In this document: positions 57,971 to 64,000 of the stretch, in pieces | Layout: each line of letters opens with the position of its first letter | How positions within the stretch are numbered: position 1 is the stretch's first letter | Source of the DNA: Aporrectodea caliginosa | Taxonomy: Eukaryota; Annelida; Clitellata; Crassiclitellata; Lumbricidae | Assembly: GCA_020284085.1 (NCBI GenBank) | Contig: JACEVL010000104.1 | Location: 455,501 to 519,500, forward strand | Direction of reading: 5' to 3' | DNA length: 64,000 nt | Made by a program: the position numbers and the translations under genes | The notes under the pieces: model-generated | What the model was told of the DNA's origin: nothing | The model's database searches: none | The model's input: the letters and a program-made list of their open reading frames with translations, nothing else

Positions 57971-58573
57971 AAATTGCATACTGGAATCACTTTTAAGTCA
58001 TCTGGGAATGAACTGGGATGCCCGGCGGGCTATCCCGTATGGGTCCCGTACGGAAACCGCGGACAAAAACCATACGGGACCCGTACGGGATGCCCGGCGG
58101 GCTATCCCGTATGGGTCCCGTACGGAAACCGCGGACAAAAACCGGCGGGATCCCGCCGGGTATCCCGTACGGGTCCCGTATAACCACCCGTACGGGTCCC
58201 GTATGGTTCCCGTGAGGGTGTGTTGGCTGGGCGGGTAGCACTGTAGCACTGTAGCACTTGGGTGCAAACAATAATTTATGAGCCACTGAGAGACGTTCAC
58301 GAAGCCAACACCAAGATAGACAATGCTCCAGTTATGGATGTCATCAATGTCGAGAACAAAGAGAATGAGTTGGTCATTAGGGTGGAGTGAAAAAAATATT
58401 TTTTTAGCAAACGTTTTCCAATAGTGATCAAAAGTTGCCATCATGTTAGTGTAAAGAGAGTGCAAAATATTTTTGATTTTGTTTGATGTCTTCTGTCCTC
58501 TACCGGCGGTAATATTTTACTATGTAAAATTCTTTGGAAACACGTCGTCCATGTAATGCATTTTTCTTGAACT

Positions 58574-58760
58574 GTGGCCGAAGCTTCAGATCGATCCACC
58601 ATATCAGATCAGGCAGTTGCAGAAATCGCATCTGGTGTGATACAGGATTGTGGAACAGTAGCGCCTAATGAGTGCAGTGACGTCATTGACAGGAACAAAA
58701 TTAGGAGAGAACGAAAGAAATGCCAAAGCTCTGCTACAGCAGGAAGTGTCAGTATGACCG
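58574..58760 (+). CDS. Unknown exon with a basic KIRRERKK motif
   Basis: Reads RSTISDQAVAEIASGVIQDC, then VIDRNKIRRERKK and ends near a gtgagt donor (AGTATGACC|gtgagt). The 'sd.a.A.ias.vlqD.G ... vIDrnKirRER' pattern resembles uncharacterised proteins I associate with invertebrate transposons, not a named family. The start is uncertain: an acceptor (cgaagcttcag) precedes the frame at about 58,591. It lies 340 bp outside the right end of the element 53,427-58,234. Confidence 0.35.
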
Positions 58761-58799
58761 TGAGTGTTGTTGCCTTCCCATTTATTTATACAGCGTTTT

Positions 58800-59740
58800 T
58801 ATGGAAATAAACATGCATGGACAGCATTATAATTATGAATAATAGGCCTCTACGTCCAATTGTGACTTTAAATGAAAACCTGTCTTGGAATAATCGGGAA
58901 AGAGACGGCAAATTAAAATATATTTCCACCTTTTCAGGCAGATGTTTGCAACGAGTTAAATTTCTGTTTCATACTACTTAACAATTATCATTACTATTTT
59001 ATAGTTTGTGTAAATGACAAACAGTGCTGCCTCTTTCGAAGAACGCATGTGTGTGAAGTAGCTTTCCGAAAAGACTTACAGAAGAAATTCACATTTTAAT
59101 GTTCCGTTGAAGACTGAGAATATGGTCTCATAGAGAGTCAATGAAGTCTAGAAGCCTTTCTTTCTAGTTGCCTGTCCATAGGAGAATCACGGTATAATCT
59201 GTGGAGCACAGATTGAAGAAGAAGGGGAACATGAACCTGCCATGGAGTTAAAGCAACTTAGTTATAATTTTGGAACAGGAAATTCTCAGTTTGAGGGTCG
59301 CCTACATAAAAGACGTCTTCCCAGCCAGACGGCCATTCAAGTGGTGCTGTAACGTCTTCATCCATCATAGTTATACCTGTATATTCCTCCTTATGGTGCA
59401 ATGCAATAAGGCATGAACAACCTCTTATTCACTAAGATGTCTTACTGTTTGGCGTCTCGATTTGAAAATGTAGTTCGAATGTCATAGATGGCTGATAACA
59501 TCACAGCAAATACATGGTTTAAAATCTAACTTTAATTCGTAACACTGGCATTATTGCTTCTTTCGTAGTGTGATGCCTGCTTCATAAATGAAACACTAAA
59601 CTCCGGGAAATCTTGATTTCGTTGATTTCGTGCATCTGGGGTCATGGGCAGGACACCAGCTTACTTACTAGAGCTACCTCATATTCCATCCATTGATCTG
59701 TAATGTCAACAAAGACCGTTGACGTCCGCATACATTATTT
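58800..59740. other. No feature seen
   Basis: Mixed-composition sequence without recognised coding signal. Confidence 0.35.
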
Positions 59741-59743
59741 TTT

Positions 59744-59785
59744 TCATTCATTCATTCATTCATTCATTCATTCATTCATTCATTC
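59744..59785 (+). repeat. (CATT)n microsatellite
   Basis: About ten units; forms the 3' tail of the adjacent minus-strand LINE. Confidence 0.95.
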
Positions 59786-59789
59786 AATC

Positions 59790-60320
59790 AATTGTATTAA
59801 TATAGCGCCTCTTCAAGGGAACTACTCAGAGGCGCTCTAAACCCCAGCGCCGCCAAATAGGACCATTTTAAATTGAGAGAGGAATGCCTGAGATGAGGGT
59901 CTAGGAAGGGAGCGGAGGACCAGAGGGAGGTCATTTCAGGTCGGGGGCCAACCACAGAGAAGGCACGGCTCTGCCTGGTGGAGGTGCGAGCAAAATGGAC
60001 AGAGAGAAGACCATGTTCATCCGAACGGAGGGATCGCGAACCCCGAGCACTGAGGGAGGGGCTACAAAGCTCAACATGGTAGACAGGAGCGAGACCTAGC
60101 AGGCAGCGCCAAACTAAGGCAACTATCTTAAACTCGAGTCGCTGCCTCGAGCCAGTGAAGAATGTCGCGCATAATTATAGCTGGAGATGTGGTCGGATTT
60201 GGGTATGCGGCCAATAAGCGGGCTGCAGAGCGTAGGACGCGATCCAGACAGCCGAATCTGGCAGCCGGGAGGACAGCGGAGAGAGAGCACAATATCCCAA
60301 GAAATCCTTACCAGCATATA
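59790..60320 (-). mobile_element. CR1/L2-like LINE 3' end
   Basis: Minus strand reads LVWRCLLGLAPVYHVELCSP, GSRSLRSDEHGLLSVHFART and STRQSRAFSVVGPR: the C-terminal 'G..P.YL..l ... R.LRS......vp..rt...G.raFs..gP' block of CR1-type LINEs, ending in 'tatatagcgcc' and a simple repeat. Confidence 0.8.
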
Positions 60321-60479
60321 GGAAAATTGTGCATTTTCATGATAATGGCAATATCAATAATTATACTGATACTAATAATAATAATATAAAATTAATAATG
60401 GCAATAAAAACAATAACAATGATAAAAGTAGCAACAATAATGATGAAAAACAACAAGAAAGAATAAAAATAATAATATG

Positions 60480-60640
60480 TTTCTAAATGCAACGTAATGC
60501 GATGCGATAGAATACAATGTGCAGCAAATGAACACAGTCAGCGTACTACACTGAAGCGCATTCTACAAAGTCATACCATGTCTATTGACTATCCTAATAA
60601 CCTTTCAATCTTATGACCATAGTCCGGAAAACCGAAAAGT
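60480..60640 (-). repeat. Dispersed repeat R2, copy 3 (inverse)
   Basis: Inverse match to 9,830-9,930 and 18,760-18,870 ('gaagcgcattctacaaagtca'). Confidence 0.6.
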
Positions 60641-60814
60641 ACATGTTTCAACAGAATCAACTTCATATGAACGAACTCAGACAAGAAACTATAAGTCATG
60701 ATAAAAGCCGTCACGCTGAGACAAGTTCAATGGTCGCGTGACGTCCGAAGAGCAAAACAATCAGTGTCTATTTTTGGCTAGATGCCGTTGTACTAAGGAC
60801 AAAAATCTATCCCA

Positions 60815-60995
60815 AGAAACATTACGGCTATTCGATCTATAACTGGAAAATTTCTGTAATGAAATGCTGAGCGAAGGTCAAAATGTAGTCCTGCAAAATG
60901 ACAACGATTTTCTGTTGCTCTTAATTTTACTGAATTGGTTTATATCGCCATTGTTACGCGGAAGATACTTGTGACTCCGCCCTCGTCGTTGAGCC
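60815..60995 (+). repeat. Dispersed repeat R1, copy 2
   Basis: Direct match to 9,278-9,455. Confidence 0.6.
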
Positions 60996-61620
60996 ATCGT
61001 CGGGAAGAAGTAAATTCACTCTGTCACTCTGGCTTCTTCAAGGTAACGTTGGTTGACATTTTGTTTTAAGGAATAAACTGTTGGGTAGTAATCTACCTTT
61101 ATTTTCAGCGGGACACGTGTAAGAATGTTTCCGTGTTTACTGTTTGAATCAAGTTCGTGTAGGCTATAGCGATGATAAAGGATCCACTGTGATTTTCTGC
61201 TATCGTCAACAATTTTAGGGCTAATAAAAAAATGTCCTATTTGCAAGCCTGCTTAGTTAAAATTATAAGCAAACGATAGAAATAATTGTACCCTTGACTA
61301 TAACTAGTTGGTGTCTTCTTTTGGGAGGGGGGAGTAACATATTGTTTTTGCTCTTTGGACGTTACTCTCCATATTTTAGGGGTGGACCAGCAAAAACAAG
61401 ATCTAAATTTATCAGCGCAAAGGCTTCTACCGTGACAGGTAGTTTCCTCTCTGAGCTATTAAAAGTGCGTCTGAAGTTGATTTTCAAGTGATTGATATGT
61501 GACAGATCAAAGCTCAAGGAGATATATATACTATCAGAAAAGTAGGTCTATAAGGTGGAGGTGGGTCAGATGCTTAGATAAGACGAAGTTTAACCATAGA
61601 ACAACATGGACAAATTAAAT

Positions 61621-61825
61621 AGGACAGTAAGAGGACGTTAAGAAAGACATGGACAGATTATGGAGTAAGTCACGGAGGTGGTAATTCGAACACTTACCGT
61701 CGTTGACAGTTGTTGACAATAGGCATTCAAACTAGACTAGGACAGTAAGAGGACGTTAAGAAAGACATGGACAGATCATGGAGTAAGTCATGGAGGTGCG
61801 AACACGTCCAATGGGCATTCAAACT
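61621..61825 (+). repeat. 118-bp tandem duplication
   Basis: 'ggacagtaagaggacgttaa' at 61,621 and 61,739, each followed by the same 60 bp and by 'ggcattcaaactaga'. A 'catataagg' TATA-like motif lies downstream at 61,880, so this could be a promoter or LTR region, but I see no partner LTR. Confidence 0.8.
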
Positions 61826-61989
61826 AGATGGGGATTGGCTGCTGTTTCGTTAACTGTGATTGGACACATTTTTGTCATGCATATAAGGCTTCGCCGCTGG
61901 TCTTCGCCAGGTATGCTATTACGCGATACCGATGCGGCTCTGATGTCGGATAAATTCATCTCAAAATAGCTTATCTGGTAATAGTCTTA

Positions 61990-64000
61990 AGCACTTTGCA
62001 TTCATTGTTTGGCGACCGGGACGGTCTTAGCTGTTGCGTTTAATTTTACAGAACTATAGTTTTCTAGACAAATTTAGAGCTGTATTTTGCCACAAGAACG
62101 GTGAGAACTGTTTGAAACAATTTTTCTTATCGACGTCAAATGACTTTGAAATTAACCCTCGGGCTACCAAGAAGGGGTGGTTACCACCCCTCCTACGCTT
62201 TTATGCATATTTTTTTTCATATGGAATATAATTTTTACAATTTAGGTAGCTGTAGCAGATTAATTTGCGCACATTTTGAGGTAAGCATCATGATGGTATC
62301 TTACGCCGTTCAAAAGTTATACCCGATATAGCCGATGTACCAGGGGAGTAGATACCCACCCTCCTTAGTTTTTCAACCATAGCGTATTCAATTTTCTTCC
62401 TAGAAGAGAAACAAATATACCGTTCTTTAGAGGGAATGCAGGGCTTCATTGCCTGCTTAATTATTTGTCTTTTGAACACTGGAAATGATCAAAATAAATA
62501 ATAATACGTGAAAATGGCGGAATGCAGCATCACAACGTAAACCGATTTTTCTACATAAACTTTGTCAACAGCTGCAGATTTGGAACTTATATTAGCTGAA
62601 ACAGATACTGAAAGATGAAGTGAGAAGCCAGTTTACAGGAAGCATTCGCACAAAATAACAGGAGTAACTTGCAATAACTGCAAGGACCACCGACATAATT
62701 TTATTTGACTGCCGTGAACAATAACGTGAAGTCTTATTTCATGTTGCCTTTAGATTTCGCTGTATCTAATACAGACTATGGACTAGTTTGTAGGTTATTG
62801 TTACAAATGAAGCCTCATTATGTTTAAAATGTTCTTGGATACATAGATCAGTTTCAAAACAAATTATAGGTTCCGTTGTTAAAACTTATGTAATTTCGAG
62901 GTGCATTCACATAATGTACAACTAAATATACCATTTTGTTCAGAAATTAATGCTGAATCCACTGATGTATTACAAGCTATGATATGTGAAACCAAACCAG
63001 AAACCTTGGTAGTCCGTGTTACAAAAAACCTCGGTAGCCTGAGGGTTAAGGTCCTTCCATTGTCGGATACCATTTGAACTCTAAACATCATCCGCCTTAG
63101 TCGTCTGACTGTCTGCCTGCCCGGATCTTAGCACCCTGCCTATCGATTCTGTTTTGATTGAGCGCCTGTGAATAAGCTGGTTCCGGCGACTTCGCTATTG
63201 TGGGCGCTCTAGATATCTCGAATTTATGATTATACGGAAAACCTTATCATAGACACAAAATCACTTTTCTATCACTTGTAATTCCTGAGAAAATATCATA
63301 GGAAAATTCCCCCAGTTTGCGAAATATGTCTTTCAAATACTAGTTGAGGCAAGTAGTTTGAACCATGAAGCAAATATCTAGGCGTTGATGTAATCAGATA
63401 ACGCCCACAAAAGCGAAGTCGCGGGAAACTACATGTCCTCATTATACCAGAGAAGTCCAACCTTTTTGGGCGAAGGGCCACAATTTTCCTAAGACCTCGA
63501 CTAGTCTACTGTTCATCAATAATTAAAACAACGCAATGAATAATACAAACGAACAATAATTTTATTTGCCTAACACACAATCACATTTTGGCTGATTTGT
63601 TTGTAGGCCTACTTGTACTAATGGAATACTTGCTTACAGCTGCAGTGCTCTATATCTCATTCAACACAGCATATACGGCAAGTCCCTTTTCCTTTAGAGC
63701 GCTTCCCATTCATGCTATGTTTGAAGCGATAAGAATTTTATTCAATAATTGTTTTCATTATTATCATAGTTGCTAAAAGTTTTTTTTCATTTTGTTTCCA
63801 AAAAAGCGGTTTTTATTTATTTTTATTTCGCAACGTTCTTTTTTGTTTTTTTATTTTTTTATGTAACTTTGTTTACTTATTTACAGTCTGTAATTTTATT
63901 TTTGCTAATTTCAAAGATTCAGCTAATTTAAGTCACTTTTAATGTCACAAGTTGAGAAATAAATAACACAGTACAGGAAATTAAATTTATAAAAGTTATT
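61990..64000. other. No gene supported
   Basis: About 63,451-63,490 holds a hAT-like end (gtccaacctttttgggcg..gggccaca). The rest is AT-rich and unassigned. Confidence 0.35.

Larger units (their letters stand above)
53427..58234. mobile_element. Possible large minisatellite-ended element
   Basis: Left end ccgcccagcaaacacgaccg, then 'acgggacccgtacggg'-type units (53,441-53,525). Right end is the inverse: 'cccgtacgggtcccgtatgg' units (58,015-58,215) and ...gtgttggctgggcgg. Inverted ends about 40 bp plus related arrays. I see no target duplication. The inside carries DUF4806-like exon remains, a hAT element and a SINE. The limits are inferred from the ends only. Confidence 0.45.

Noticed and set aside
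57962..58465. Overlapping frames such as GCPAGYPVWVPYGNR repeats on both strands
   Set aside because: Translation of the 'cccgtacggg' minisatellite array; no start, domain or splice support.
61621..61960. LTR with promoter
   Set aside because: A tandem duplication and a TATA-like motif are present, but there is no second LTR, primer-binding site or retroviral-type gene.

Overview
The window is eukaryotic, from an AT-rich, repeat-rich metazoan genome. Coding sequence lies in short exons with GT..AG borders, separated by introns full of transposons, SINEs, LINE fragments and microsatellites. The proteins (Ig-like, TIG/IPT and PAN-like domains) and the repeats (CR1/L2-like LINEs, tRNA-derived SINEs, hAT, mariner, piggyBac-like and foldback-like elements) suit a marine invertebrate. 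I cannot fix the phylum. A hydrozoan cnidarian or an invertebrate deuterostome both fit.

There are two main plus-strand loci. Gene 1 (start is left of the window; 66 to about 8,684) reads as an Ig-like exon, then plexin/MET-type TIG exons, one transmembrane helix and a short tyrosine-containing tail. It has no kinase and no plexin GAP domain. One TIG exon has a frame break and one exon junction does not fit in phase, so it may be decayed. The tail contains what looks like a 43-nt intron.

Gene 2 (about 28,765 to 50,680, perhaps 53,060) is the most interesting locus. It has a TATA box, a signal-peptide exon, and then three repeats of a three-exon module: A (Ig V-like, 106-109 codons), B (second Ig-like domain, 108-109 codons) and S (a short spacer). 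A membrane exon follows. Every exon I place is a multiple of three and starts and ends in phase 1, so modules can be added or lost without a frameshift. A fossil A exon, a 38-bp copy of part of A3 and an inverted B-like exon lie in its introns. The layout resembles that of cnidarian Alr allorecognition genes; that link is inference.

Between the two genes (8.7-28.7 kb) lie mostly mobile elements. A DUF7869-like DNA transposon has an apparently intact two-exon transposase gene, and a hAT element is inserted inside its terminal repeat. A separate PAN/apple-like terminal exon (19,571-19,866) belongs to a gene whose start I cannot find. Three elements (20,164-21,030; 22,194-23,572; 48,768-49,480) share an unusual design: each end is an inverted array of a short minisatellite, the minisatellite differs in each element, and each has a perfect 8-9 bp target duplication. 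A larger possible relative (53,427-58,234) carries remains of a DUF4806-like gene. The last 6 kb are repeats and sequence I cannot assign.
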